64,000 bases of DNA from Moorella mulderi DSM 14980 (GCF_001594015.1 NZ_LTBC01000014.1:1-64000), one strand, 5' to 3'. Counted from the stretch's first letter, positions 16,889 to 25,965 are shown. The notes: generated by a model from the letters alone, not told the origin. Numbers and translations are program-made.

Positions 16889-17227
16889 ATGGAGATTATC
16901 CGCATTAATGAGCGGCCGCAGCAGGTAACCCCCAGGGGTGTCAAGGCGCGGGCCGTATTGGACGTGCCCTACATCAATATCATGAACCTGACCCTGGCGC
17001 CGGGTGACGAAGTGCCGTCCCACACCACCCCGGTAGACGTTCTCTTCCATATCATTGAAGGCGAGGGTTCGGTGACTGTCGGCCCGGAAACGGCTAAAGT
17101 CAGCGCCGGGGAGATAGTAGTCAGCCCGGCTGGTATCCCCCACGCCCTGGCCGCCAATGCCGGCACCCATTTCAGCGTCCTGGTCATTAAGACACCCAAC
17201 CCGAAAAATATGGCTAAAAGCGGCTAG
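16889..17227 (+). CDS. Small cupin-domain protein
   Basis: This 112-residue single-domain cupin has NIMNLTLAPGDEVPSHTTPV as cupin motif 1, with fewer metal-ligand His residues than usual. Motif 2 is SAGEIVVSPAGIPHALAA, with GEGSVTVG between them. Such proteins bind metals or small acids, and many act as isomerases, dioxygenases or sensors. The substrate is unknown. ATG 16889 is 10 nt after GGGGAGG. The frame is open 31 codons upstream, but the extension is low-complexity. The gene is monocistronic with its own terminator. Confidence 0.8.
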   Translation: MEIIRINERPQQVTPRGVKARAVLDVPYINIMNLTLAPGDEVPSHTTPVDVLFHIIEGEGSVTVGPETAKVSAGEIVVSPAGIPHALAANAGTHFSVLVIKTPNPKNMAKSG

Positions 17228-17334
17228 TTTCAACTGGCCGCCCCGCGGCCGGGAACAATACCCTCCCGGCGCAGCAGGAACAGGCACCGGCCTAAAGCTT
17301 TTGTCCCCGGCGAAATAAAGGGAGTAGACGCGAA

Positions 17335-17377
17335 GGGAGAAGACGCGGAAAAACCCGCGCATCTTCTCCCCTTTTTT
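17335..17377 (+). terminator. Terminator after the cupin gene
   Basis: GGGAGAAGA-CGCGG pairs with CCGCG-(2-nt bulge)-TCTTCTCCC, followed by a C and six Ts (17372-17377). Confidence 0.85.
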
Positions 17378-17381
17378 GCGT

Positions 17382-17633
17382 AGCCTCAGAAAAAGGCCCC
17401 AGGAAGCGGTTGATGCTGTCCACCAGCCGGCGCATGCCCTCCCTGACCTACCTCCTCTTCCCAGCCAAAGGGCCACAGGACACGAGCCTGCGGCTTATGC
17501 GTTTCTTAGGCCCGGAAGCTATGCGCCAACTGCACGTAGAGCGGACTGTGGTACTTTTTTTATTTTTGCGTTAAACGGTTCGAAGTACATACTTACTGTA
17601 TTCGAGTATATTCTCCACAGTGCCTCAAAACTG
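17382..17633. other. Intergenic region with possible coding debris
   Basis: No intact gene is visible between the cupin terminator and the RND pump stop. On the minus strand a short open stretch begins MRRLVDSINRFLGPF near 17433. On the plus strand another reads MRFLGPEAMRQLHVERT near 17501. Both look protein-like but are short and unrecognised. They may be remnants. Confidence 0.35.
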
Positions 17634-20600
17634 TTAAGCTTGGGTGATAGTAGGTACAGGGTGTTGTTTTTTCCTGACAAACAGGCCTCCCAGATCATCA
17701 AACAGGGAGTAGATGACGGGAACTACGACCATGGTCAGGAGGGTTGCCGCTAAAATACCACCTATGACGGTGGTGGCCAGAGGTGAAAAACGTTCCGACC
17801 CCAGGGCCCATTCGAGGGCCAGGGGCAGCATCCCGACAACGTCGGACAGGGCCGTCATCATAATGGGGCGAAAGCGGGTTTTAACGGACTGGATAACAGC
17901 CGTCTCCCGGTCAGCTCCTTGTTCACGGGCACGCAGGATGTAGTCCACCAGGAGAATGGCATTGTTGACTACCGTACCCGCAAGTAAGATAAAGCCAAAC
18001 ATGACCGGCAGGGAAACAGGTTTGCCGCTGTACAGCAGGGCCAGAGCGACCCCGATAACAATCAAAGGGATGGAAATCATGATCGTCAGCGGGTGCAGGA
18101 AGGACCTGAACTGGGCCACCAGCAGCAGGTACACCGCCACCACGGCCAGCAGCAGGGCGAAGCGCAGGTCTGCACCGGATGCCTGCAGATCGGCCTGTTC
18201 ACCGGTTATCGCCACTTCATAACCGTCCGGCACCTTTATGTTTTTTAAAACGCGTTCAACGTCGCCGATGACATGACTAAAGGGCCTGCCGTAGGTAAAT
18301 CCCAGGACATCGACGGTCTGGTTGAGATTTTCCCGGGTGACTACATTTGCTCCCCGGGTTAAATTTATACTGGCTATATCCCTTAAGGGCACCTGTACCC
18401 CTGCCGGCGTGGTCAGGCGGAGATTCAAAAGTTCTTCCAGGGAATCACGATTTTCCTGGGCATAACGCACGTGAATGTCCGTGTCTTTCTGATTGGGCAT
18501 TTTTAAAGTCGAGGCCCGGGTTCCTTCAATGCTCGCAAATACCTGCCGGGATACCATCTGCGGTGTCAGGCCCAGCTCTGCCGCCCGTTTAGCATCAATT
18601 TTTAAGTCAATTTCCGGAGTGTTCAAGGTCCAGCTCCGGTAAATATTGACAGCCCCGGGTACCTGTTGCAGGGCAGTGGCAATCTCCTCCGCCAGGTGAT
18701 TTAAAACCTCGGGGTCCTTACCGGTTATGCGGACATCAATTGGCGCCCTGGTGGTTGCTATCGCCGTACCACCGCTTTCTTTGACGACAAATGTCTGCAC
18801 TCCCGGCAGCCGGGCGATTTTGGCCCGCAACCTTTCTTCAATGGTCCAGATGTCTTCCGTGCGCTCTTTCCTGCTAGTCAGGGTGACCGTTATGTAAGCC
18901 TGGGTAACACCCTGGGCGCCGCTGTCGCCCAGGTAATGGGCCCCTGCCTCATAGCCGATGCTGCTATGATACGTCACAACGCTGGGCTCTGCCGCCAGAA
19001 ACTCTTCTACCTGCCTTACAATAGCACTGGTCCCTGCCAGTGAAGTTCCCGGTGAGGTTTCCAGGGTGATATAGAAGGAGCCGGCGTCCAGTTTTGGCAA
19101 AACCTCCATACCGATCAGTGCCAGGATCCGGATGCCTATAATTAGCAGGGCAATGGCCACCCCCAGGGTTAACCAGCGAAACCCCAGCGCGCACCGTAAT
19201 ATGGCAAGATAAATATCCCGGGTCGCATCCATCAAGCGGACAAAGGGCCAGGCTAAAAAACCGAGGAATTTTTCAAGCCAGGCAAACCGCAATCCTTGCA
19301 ACAGCACTGTAAATAAGGGAATCATGGTCACAGCTACAATAAATGACGAACCCAGGGCCAGGATCAGGGTCAAAGCCATCGGACCAAAAACCCGCCCCAC
19401 AAAACCGGGGATAAACAGGAGGGGTATCATGACGATGAGAGTTGTAGTAGTACCGGCCAGTACCCCGAGAAATATTTCACCGGTCCCATCAATGGCCGCC
19501 GCCAGGGCATCTTTGCCCAGCTCCACCCGGTGCCTGGTGATATTCTCCACTACCACGATAGCATTATCTACTACCATGCCGATGGCCAGGATCAATGAAG
19601 AAAGGGTAATCAGGTTCAGATCCAGCCCGGTCACCTTCATCAAAGCGAAAGTCATTAAAAACGAGAGGGGCATGGAAAGGGCCACGATCAGGCTCTCTTT
19701 CAGGCTGACAATAAAGAACCAGATAATTAAAGTTGTAAACAGAAGGGCAGTACCGATACTGCTGCTCATATTGTCGACAACCGAACGGGTAAAAGAGGCA
19801 TCTTCACTGGCTATCACGAAATCCAAAAAGGGATATTTCTGTTGCAACTCCGCTACTTTTTCCTTGACCCCGTCTACTACGGCCACAGTATTGGCGTCCT
19901 TTTTCTTGATAACCTGGAGGGATAGAGCCGGCTTGCCTTCAAAGCGAAACTCACTGCGGTTTTCGGCCTGGCCGTCCTCCACCCGGGCAATATCCTTCAG
20001 GTAAATAAGGTTGCCATTGCGGTTTTCTATAACGGTACGGCCAATATCGGCGGCCCCTTCAAACTCATTGACAATGCGGATTAGATATTCTTTCTCCTTT
20101 TGGATAATGTGGCCGCCGGGATCAGCTATATTCTGGGTACCGAGAGCGGCAACCACTTTTTCCAGGGGTATCTGTAAGGCCTCGAGCCTGCTGCGGTCCA
20201 GAAAAACATTGATCTGGTGCTTATAACCGCCAAAGATATCAACGGCAGCCACCCCGTCGACCATCTGGATTTCATTTTTAATATCGTTTTCCAGCAGGGT
20301 GCGTACGGCGGTCATAGGGACTTTGGTACTGCTGACGCTGTAGGTGACAACAGGTTTATCTGACGAGCTGAACTTCATCACCTGGGGTTCCTGAATCTCG
20401 CCCGGTAAACTCCTCTTAATACGGTTAATTGCATTTTGCACATCAACGGCCGCAACATCGACATCCTTGCCGTACTGAAATTCGACCTGGACTATGGAAA
20501 GACCGTCCTGGGAGGTAGAAGATATTTTCTTTACGCCTTCCAGGGTGGCCATCTCTTCTTCCAGCGGTTTGCTCACATTTCTGGCAACATCTTCGGCGGC

Positions 20601-20762
20601 TACACCCGGATAAGCGGTAACTACATTTACCAGCGGCGGCGCCGTTTCCGGAAAAAGTTCTATTTTCAATGAGTTCCTGGCAAAGATGCCAAAAATAATT
20701 ACACCAATAACTAGGGCAAAAATAGTGTACCGGTGTTTGAGAGTATAGGCAGCCCAATTCAT
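17634..20762 (-). CDS. RND-family efflux transporter (HAE1/AcrB-like)
   Basis: This 1042-residue proton-driven exporter has the duplicated RND layout: one N-terminal helix (about 12-30), a large extracytoplasmic loop, and two six-helix bundles (about 335-530 and 860-1015). The TM4 proton-relay motif is present as AIGMVVDNAIVVVENI. Porter-domain signatures such as VDGVAAVDIFGGYKHQINVF and VFASIEGTRASTLKM are present. The start overlaps the adaptor gene stop by 4 nt. No outer-membrane factor is encoded nearby, as expected for a single-membrane cell. Substrates could be drugs, lipids or metabolites. Confidence 0.93.
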   Translation of the reverse strand: MNWAAYTLKHRYTIFALVIGVIIFGIFARNSLKIELFPETAPPLVNVVTAYPGVAAEDVARNVSKPLEEEMATLEGVKKISSTSQDGLSIVQVEFQYGKDVDVAAVDVQNAINRIKRSLPGEIQEPQVMKFSSSDKPVVTYSVSSTKVPMTAVRTLLENDIKNEIQMVDGVAAVDIFGGYKHQINVFLDRSRLEALQIPLEKVVAALGTQNIADPGGHIIQKEKEYLIRIVNEFEGAADIGRTVIENRNGNLIYLKDIARVEDGQAENRSEFRFEGKPALSLQVIKKKDANTVAVVDGVKEKVAELQQKYPFLDFVIASEDASFTRSVVDNMSSSIGTALLFTTLIIWFFIVSLKESLIVALSMPLSFLMTFALMKVTGLDLNLITLSSLILAIGMVVDNAIVVVENITRHRVELGKDALAAAIDGTGEIFLGVLAGTTTTLIVMIPLLFIPGFVGRVFGPMALTLILALGSSFIVAVTMIPLFTVLLQGLRFAWLEKFLGFLAWPFVRLMDATRDIYLAILRCALGFRWLTLGVAIALLIIGIRILALIGMEVLPKLDAGSFYITLETSPGTSLAGTSAIVRQVEEFLAAEPSVVTYHSSIGYEAGAHYLGDSGAQGVTQAYITVTLTSRKERTEDIWTIEERLRAKIARLPGVQTFVVKESGGTAIATTRAPIDVRITGKDPEVLNHLAEEIATALQQVPGAVNIYRSWTLNTPEIDLKIDAKRAAELGLTPQMVSRQVFASIEGTRASTLKMPNQKDTDIHVRYAQENRDSLEELLNLRLTTPAGVQVPLRDIASINLTRGANVVTRENLNQTVDVLGFTYGRPFSHVIGDVERVLKNIKVPDGYEVAITGEQADLQASGADLRFALLLAVVAVYLLLVAQFRSFLHPLTIMISIPLIVIGVALALLYSGKPVSLPVMFGFILLAGTVVNNAILLVDYILRAREQGADRETAVIQSVKTRFRPIMMTALSDVVGMLPLALEWALGSERFSPLATTVIGGILAATLLTMVVVPVIYSLFDDLGGLFVRKKQHPVPTITQA

Positions 20763-21898
20763 TGCTCCTGCCCCCTGTCGTAGAGGTAAACGGTACGGCC
20801 ATCATATAATTCCGTTAAATTAGTGATCGCTACCACTGTATTTTTGCCCACGCCACCAAGGGCTTCAACATAGTCATTATTGACGATCCCTTTCTTAATT
20901 TCCCGGCGCTGTGCCTTACCGTCAGCGACGACGAAGATATAGGTTTTATCACCATCCTCAATTACGGCCTGGCGGGGAACCAGGATGGCATCCTTTTTTT
21001 CTTTGAGGATAAAGATTGCGTCCATACTGTTACCTGGCCTCAGGTCCTTGCCAACCTCCCCTGGTAAAGGGATTTCCACTACAGTAGTCCGGGAAACCGG
21101 ATCGGCAGCCGGATGGATTTTGCTTATTTGGGAAATAATTGGTTTCACCGAGCCAGTACGCATCTGCAACATGACTTTGGTGCCTACCTGGACTTTGGGC
21201 AGGTCCCCTTCCACCAGTTTGACCTCTACTTTAAGCCGCTTGACGTCGGCGATGGTCACCAGCGGTTTGCCTGGAACAGCAAGATCACCCGCATAGGCAG
21301 CCACATCTGTAACAACTCCATCTACCGGTGTGCTCAGGGTTACGTTACGTAAATTAGTCAAAGATTCTTCCAGCATAGCCTCGGCCACTTTGAGATTACC
21401 TTCTGCTTGTTCCAGGGCATACCTGGTATCTTCATATTGTTTAGCTGGTATAGCACCCTGTTCATAAAGAGATTTATTCCTGGCCACTTCTTTCTGCCAG
21501 TAGGTCACGTTCTCCTGGGCGTTGGCTACCTTTTGCTTTAAGGTATTGGTGCTGGCTACCAGCTCTTTATCGTCGAGGATCACTAGGGGCGTACCCGCCC
21601 GGACAAAGTCTCCTTCCCGGGCTTCCTGCCTGAGGATTGTAGCTGTTATCCTAGCAGCCAAAAACACCTCATGGTCAGAACGTACTGTTCCCACATAGGT
21701 GAGGGTTTCCTGGATTGGTCCGGAAGTCACGCGGGCCGTTTTTACCGGCAGCCCTGCCGCCTCGGTCACGGGTGGTGAGCTGCGCAAGGCTGTGACCCGG
21801 TTATAGGTCAACCTGCCGCCGGCATAGATCACCAGGCCAATAAGTAAAAATGTCACTCCCTTCCTGAGCAGGCCGGTCAACTTTAATTTGATCTCCAT
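20759..21898 (-). CDS. RND efflux periplasmic-adaptor (MFP) subunit
   Basis: This 379-residue membrane-fusion protein has an N-terminal hydrophobic anchor (about residues 10-27) and a split lipoyl-like domain (VFLAARITATILRQEAREGD and DGVVTDVAAYAGDLAVPGKP). A coiled-coil hairpin lies between them (about 125-185, NTLKQKVANAQENVTYWQKE). Beta-barrel and membrane-proximal domains follow. It bridges the RND pump to the outside face. It is first in a two-gene unit with the pump, with 4-nt overlap. No clear promoter was found in the 240 nt upstream, which carry one half-site like the TetR palindrome (ACTTACTTAG, about 21960-21969). Confidence 0.9.
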   Translation of the reverse strand: MEIKLKLTGLLRKGVTFLLIGLVIYAGGRLTYNRVTALRSSPPVTEAAGLPVKTARVTSGPIQETLTYVGTVRSDHEVFLAARITATILRQEAREGDFVRAGTPLVILDDKELVASTNTLKQKVANAQENVTYWQKEVARNKSLYEQGAIPAKQYEDTRYALEQAEGNLKVAEAMLEESLTNLRNVTLSTPVDGVVTDVAAYAGDLAVPGKPLVTIADVKRLKVEVKLVEGDLPKVQVGTKVMLQMRTGSVKPIISQISKIHPAADPVSRTTVVEIPLPGEVGKDLRPGNSMDAIFILKEKKDAILVPRQAVIEDGDKTYIFVVADGKAQRREIKKGIVNNDYVEALGGVGKNTVVAITNLTELYDGRTVYLYDRGQEQ

Positions 21899-22138
21899 AA
21901 TGTTACCCCCTTTACAATTAGAATGTACTTGACATTATCAACCTGGAACATGCATCTACACTTACTTAGCGCACCCTTTCACGAGGTCAAAGGATTAAGG
22001 ATTTTCTCCAGCAAGCTTTAGAGGAATGATCGAACGGCCCGAGGATCTTTTGAATATGACCGCGTACGCGGGAGGTTTAGATTACTTACTTTAGATTGTA
22101 ATCCTGTAAGAAACCAGCTATGGCCGGCCTTGACCTGG

Positions 22139-22732
22139 CTACCGTCCGACCATAAACATGATAGCCCGGTAGATGTGCTGGCCCTGCTCCCGGGGATCAA
22201 TGCCATCGTCAAGCCGCCAGCGAATTATGGTGCTCTGGATCAGGCCAATAAAGATAAAGGCCAGGGTATGGGCAGGGAAAAAACGCTTAAATTCGCCCGT
22301 TTCCATCCCTTCGTTAAAAATCGCTTCCAGGGCCCGGGTATAGCCGGCAATAATCCCCCTGATGATTTCCTTCAGGCTCGCATAGCTGGTATATAATTCG
22401 TCGGAAAAGAGAATGCGCGGCATAGCCGGGCTGGTTGCCGCCAGGGACAGGTGCAGGTCTAAAATTAATTTCAATTTCTCCCCCGGCGGCACGTCCTTGC
22501 GGCCGGCTATGGCTGCAGCCTGGCTGGCCAAACGGCCGCCGACACTCTTAACGGCCGCGGCCAGGATGGCCTCTTTACCGGGAAAATGCTTGAAAATAGC
22601 CCCCTCGCTGAACCCTACCTCCTGGGCGATGGCGGCGGTGGTAAGATTGGCCAGCCCGCGCTTAGCTATAATATCCAGCGCAGCGGCTATTATTTGTTGT
22701 TGCCTGGTGGCGCTGGTCTCTTTCACAGTCAT
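22139..22732 (-). CDS. TetR/AcrR-family regulator
   Basis: This 197-residue repressor has an N-terminal HTH: RQQQIIAAALDIIAKRGLAN, then TTAAIAQEVGFSEGAIFKHF (about residues 10-55). The helical ligand-binding domain (about 70-195) is specific to its inducer. It lies 25 nt downstream of the NapH-like gene on the same strand and upstream of the RND operon. The palindrome TAAGTAAATATTTACTTA overlapping the operon's start region is the natural candidate for its operator. Autoregulation and pump control are inferred. Confidence 0.9.
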   Translation of the reverse strand: MTVKETSATRQQQIIAAALDIIAKRGLANLTTAAIAQEVGFSEGAIFKHFPGKEAILAAAVKSVGGRLASQAAAIAGRKDVPPGEKLKLILDLHLSLAATSPAMPRILFSDELYTSYASLKEIIRGIIAGYTRALEAIFNEGMETGEFKRFFPAHTLAFIFIGLIQSTIIRWRLDDGIDPREQGQHIYRAIMFMVGR

Positions 22733-22757
22733 GCTATCACCTTCCCTGCTGGTAGAT

Positions 22758-23444
22758 TCAAAGGTTTCTAGTCATTTTCTCCCTGGAACTACCCGGCCTG
22801 GCAGCAGTTAGCTCAATGCTGCTGCGCGGGCAAACCTCCAGGCAGGCGAAGCAAAAAAGGCAGTAACGGGGCAGGATGCGGTAGCTTTTTCCCGGGGCTT
22901 CATTGGTAGCGATGGCCCCCACCGGGCATACCCGCCGGCAGCGGCCGCAGGCTAGGCAGCGATCCGGGTTAATATGGAATCTCCAGCGGCTAACGCCTGC
23001 GGGCAAGCTAAAGAGTACACCAAAGGGACAAAGGTAACGATGCCAGGCAGACTCGGTGAAAAAGAGGGTGGTCAAAATGGCGAAGGGGGCAAGGAGCACA
23101 ATGAGGTTTATTTTGATAATACCCCGCAGCGTCATCAAGAAAACAAGGAGGAAAAGGATAAAAATTACAGCCCGCAACCATGGGCTCTTGCCTACAGGTG
23201 GTATGTCTTTTGCCAACCGCCGGGCCTTTTTACTCACCAGCCAGTTGACGGGGCGCAAGAGGGTATTAAGGGGGCAGAGCCAGCCGCAGTAGAGGCGCCC
23301 CCAAAACGGAGTTATGAGCAGGAAAGCCATCATGATCAGCATCCAGAGCTTGTTTTTCCCGCTTATTAGCAGGTAAACGAACAACAGAAACGCGAGGATT
23401 TGCACCCCCAGGCGCCAGTGCTGGAGTGAATGCTTCCGTTTCAT
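22758..23444 (-). CDS. NapH/MauN-like membrane 4Fe-4S protein
   Basis: This 228-residue protein has about four N-terminal helices (residues 10-150), a CGWLCPLNTLLRPVNWLV motif typical of NapH/CcoG-like polyferredoxins, and two C-terminal 4Fe-4S motifs (CLACGRCRRVCPVGAIATNE and CLFCFACLEVCP). Members pass electrons from quinol to periplasmic or cytoplasmic partners. It is first in a two-gene operon with the TetR gene, has AAAGGAGG as ribosome site and is driven by a consensus promoter with an embedded palindrome. Its electron partner is unknown. The pairing with a TetR and an efflux pump is uncommon. Confidence 0.85.
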   Translation of the reverse strand: MKRKHSLQHWRLGVQILAFLLFVYLLISGKNKLWMLIMMAFLLITPFWGRLYCGWLCPLNTLLRPVNWLVSKKARRLAKDIPPVGKSPWLRAVIFILFLLVFLMTLRGIIKINLIVLLAPFAILTTLFFTESAWHRYLCPFGVLFSLPAGVSRWRFHINPDRCLACGRCRRVCPVGAIATNEAPGKSYRILPRYCLFCFACLEVCPRSSIELTAARPGSSREKMTRNL

Positions 23445-23459
23445 CGCCGCCCTCCTTTA

Positions 23460-23477
23460 TAAGTAAATATTTACTTA
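23460..23477. promoter_or_regulatory. 18-bp perfect palindrome, probable TetR operator
   Basis: TAAGTAAATATTTACTTA is a perfect 18-bp palindrome located between the -10 element (23484-23479) and the ribosome site of the NapH-like/TetR operon, so it covers the transcription start. Such placement fits autorepression. Confidence 0.75.
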
Positions 23478-23478
23478 C

Positions 23479-23507
23479 ATTATGACTGGTAATAACTTCC
23501 CTGTCAA
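23479..23507 (-). promoter_or_regulatory. Promoter of the NapH-like/TetR operon
   Basis: On the minus strand TTGACA (23507-23502) and CATAAT (23484-23479) are 17 nt apart and immediately precede the palindrome. Confidence 0.88.
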
Positions 23508-23519
23508 GGGTGTAAACAT

Positions 23520-24119
23520 GTGATAAGGATCACACTGGCAATAGCTAAAAAAATCCAGGCCCATTACCAGGACATGGTAGCCAAAAACCCCCGGGCTTTT
23601 GTCTGGGTGGATGAACCGGGCCTGGAACTGGTCTTTATGGCCCTTACCGGCTACAGTTCTGAAAGGGCCAGGGAGGATTACCGCCATTTCCTGGCCATGC
23701 TCCCCGGACCTAAAGGGGTACATCTCTGTGGCAATCCCGACTGGTCCTTTTTGCTGGGCCTGGATCTGGACATTATCTCCCTCGATGCCCTGCAGTGGGG
23801 GCACATTTTTACCCGTTATACCGGAGAAGTAATAAAGTTTCTGCAAAAAGGCGGTATTATCTCCTGGGGCATCACCCCCACCCTGACCGAAGAGATAGAA
23901 AAGGTAACGATTGCAAAGCTGGTAGCCCAATTGGAAAATCTCCGGGATTATTTGCACGGGCAGGGGATTAGCAAAGAAACTATTATAACCCAGGCTTGGC
24001 TGGCACCGGCCCGCTGCTGCCTGGTAAATGCCGACGGCACCGCAGCCACCTTCCTGGACTGCCACCCACCCCATTTGCATGGGCGAATTCAGGCGTGCTG
24101 GCAAAAAATCACAGAATAA
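23520..24119 (+). pseudogene. C-terminal half of a UroD/MetE-like methyltransferase
   Basis: The 199 visible residues match the C-terminal half of the uroporphyrinogen-decarboxylase/cobalamin-independent methionine synthase fold. Landmarks are FVWVDEPGLEL, HLCGNPDWSFLLGLDLDIIS and GGIISWGITPT. Full proteins of this group are about 340 residues, so the N-terminal half is missing. Upstream of the GTG start there is only the divergent promoter and palindrome. No ribosome site is clear. It may be a decayed fragment or, less likely, a standalone half-domain protein. Confidence 0.6.
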
Positions 24120-24290
24120 TCCCCCTCTATATGGCAGCACACCATTTACCATGGCCACCGCTGGGTACAGAACTATTTTATCCCTTTAAGCCAAAACGGC
24201 CATTTTCAAGGGTTGGTCATCATCAGCCGCGAAATTACCGGGGAACCCAGGTGCCCCTATTTTGTCCAGCCTGGCAAACTTTTTCTCTAG
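24120..24290 (+). pseudogene. PAS-domain remnant
   Basis: Directly after the stop of the preceding fragment, the same frame is open to a TAG at 24288. It encodes a peptide containing YHGHRWVQNYFIPLSQN and GLVIISREITGEP. This is the end of a PAS domain (strands plus the typical IxRDIT-like exit). There is no start codon with a ribosome site. It is probably debris of a sensor or regulator gene. Confidence 0.5.
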
Positions 24291-24405
24291 AAAAATTTTG
24301 AGCCATACAAAAACTGTTTTGTTATTGGGTTGTCATGGATTCAGGTTTGATATTTTTTCTTCCCATGGAAATTTCTATTAATAGCCAGATGGACTTTCGT
24401 ATACG

Positions 24406-24434
24406 TTGATTCTCCTCGGCCTTACCTTTATAAT
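24406..24434 (+). promoter_or_regulatory. Promoter of the AbrB-like gene
   Basis: TTGATT (24406-24411) and TATAAT (24429-24434) are 17 nt apart. The predicted start near 24441 leaves a leader of only about 17 nt. Confidence 0.8.
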
Positions 24435-24457
24435 GTAAGTTGAGGAGGAAGTAAGCA

Positions 24458-24721
24458 GTGCCGGTAGTGACGATATCTTCAAAAGGGCAGCTAATTATCC
24501 CCGCTGACATCCGAAAAAAATATGCCATTAAGCAAGGGGACAAGTTTGAGGTGCAGGTGGCCGAGGGAAAGCTGGTACTGGTCCCCCTGAAGGAAAAACC
24601 CTTCGTGCGGTTGTACGGAGCGTTAAAGGGTGAAACCAGCCTGGTCCGGTCGTTGCTAGCAGAACATGCCGGGGAAACCGAAGAAGAAAACTATAAAGCC
24701 GGGACCGTCGTCCCGGCTTAA
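24458..24721 (+). CDS. AbrB/MazE-family DNA-binding protein without toxin partner
   Basis: This 87-residue protein has an N-terminal SpoVT-AbrB swapped-hairpin domain (VVTISSKGQLIIPADIRKKY, then AIKQGDKFEVQV, residues 3-45) and a C-terminal tail with LAEHAGETEEENYK, as in VapB/MazE antitoxins. GTG 24458 is preceded by GAGGAGG. No toxin gene follows. The next gene is convergent, and the two stop codons overlap in TTAA. It is therefore an orphan antitoxin or a small transcription regulator. Confidence 0.82.
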   Translation: MPVVTISSKGQLIIPADIRKKYAIKQGDKFEVQVAEGKLVLVPLKEKPFVRLYGALKGETSLVRSLLAEHAGETEEENYKAGTVVPA

Positions 24722-25965
24722 CGTTTATCCGGCAAGAAATTATACCAACCTACCATCAAGGTAATAATCAACAAGGCCAGGCCAAAGGGTAAAAGATCAA
24801 CGGCAACTTCAAATAAGGTGGGCACATAGGGCCAGGAGCCGGCAAATACCGGCGCTCCTGCTTTAAATTCACCAACTGCTATGGGGTAATTCCAGCCCTC
24901 GACCTCCATGCCGGGGAGGGAAAGGCTTAAGGGGAACTGGTTGAAGGCCGGGAACATCAACATCAGCCGGTGGGCAAATACGCCGGTAAAAAGCAGGGCG
25001 CATCCCAGCAAGAGGGAACCGGCCGACCGACCGCCTTTCTCGCTGAAGAAGTAAACCATGACCAGGGCCGGCAGGGCGATTTCCACCAGGTAGACCGGGC
25101 CATAACGCTTGAAAACCAGGCCCAGGGTACTTAAGGCTTCGGGGCTGCCCCACCACCAGTGAATTAAGATATCCATGGCTACGAAAAAGAAGTGGACGGC
25201 CAGGGCGCCGGCTGTAATCCGGGCCAGGGTATTAAAGGCGCCTGCATACTGGTTAAACCCCTCTTTCCCGGCCACCAGGAGGGCAATCACCAGCACCAGG
25301 GCCGTCCCGGAAGCCACCGCCACAGCAATGAAATCCGGGGGTAAAACCGCCGTATACCACCAGCCGCGGGAGGCCTGGGTGGCAAAAATCAAGGCCGTGA
25401 TGGTGTGAATTAGAATCGCCACCGGGAGCCCCACCATGGCTACCCGCCGGGACCACCTGGCAGAAATGCTTTCTACTTCCTCCTGGGAAAGCTTCCTTGT
25501 CCAGCCGTTAAGAAAACCGCGTCCTTCCTTTTTCCAGTCCGGTAAAAGCTGAAAATAAACGCTCAAGAAAGTTAAAACGGTGTAGGCGGAAACAACTATT
25601 ACGTCCCAGATTAAAGGCGACCGGAAATTGGGGTGCAGCAGCAGGTTGTAAATCCTGTCTACCCGCCCCAGGTCCGGCAGGATGACTACCGCCGCGGCCA
25701 TAATGCTGGCAAAGGCGGAAAGGGAAGCAATGCGGGTAAATGGCTTTAACTGCTCAAGATTGAAAAGGTAAACTGAAGAAGAAACAATCAACCCCCCGGC
25801 GGCAATCCCCACAAAGAAGGCAAAGGTAGCAATATACAGTCCCCAGCTAAAGGGATTGCGCATACCTGTCACAATCAGGCCGCTTTTAAGCTGGTAGCCC
25901 CAGGTAAATAAACTTACCAGCAAAAGAACCAGGCCCGGGACAAAAGCCACATTTAGTTTCCTCAC
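24718..25965 (-). CDS. NrfD/PsrC-type membrane subunit
   Basis: This 415-residue quinone-interacting membrane anchor has about ten helices, starting with FVPGLVLLLVSLFTWGYQLK and including NPFSWGLYIATFAFFVGIAA, a typical NrfD/DmsC/PsrC feature. It is last in a three-gene operon: catalytic subunit, four-cluster ferredoxin, NrfD. It should link the molybdoenzyme to the membrane quinone pool. Spacing to the ferredoxin gene is 15 nt. Confidence 0.9.
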   Translation of the reverse strand: MRKLNVAFVPGLVLLLVSLFTWGYQLKSGLIVTGMRNPFSWGLYIATFAFFVGIAAGGLIVSSSVYLFNLEQLKPFTRIASLSAFASIMAAAVVILPDLGRVDRIYNLLLHPNFRSPLIWDVIVVSAYTVLTFLSVYFQLLPDWKKEGRGFLNGWTRKLSQEEVESISARWSRRVAMVGLPVAILIHTITALIFATQASRGWWYTAVLPPDFIAVAVASGTALVLVIALLVAGKEGFNQYAGAFNTLARITAGALAVHFFFVAMDILIHWWWGSPEALSTLGLVFKRYGPVYLVEIALPALVMVYFFSEKGGRSAGSLLLGCALLFTGVFAHRLMLMFPAFNQFPLSLSLPGMEVEGWNYPIAVGEFKAGAPVFAGSWPYVPTLFEVAVDLLPFGLALLIITLMVGWYNFLPDKR

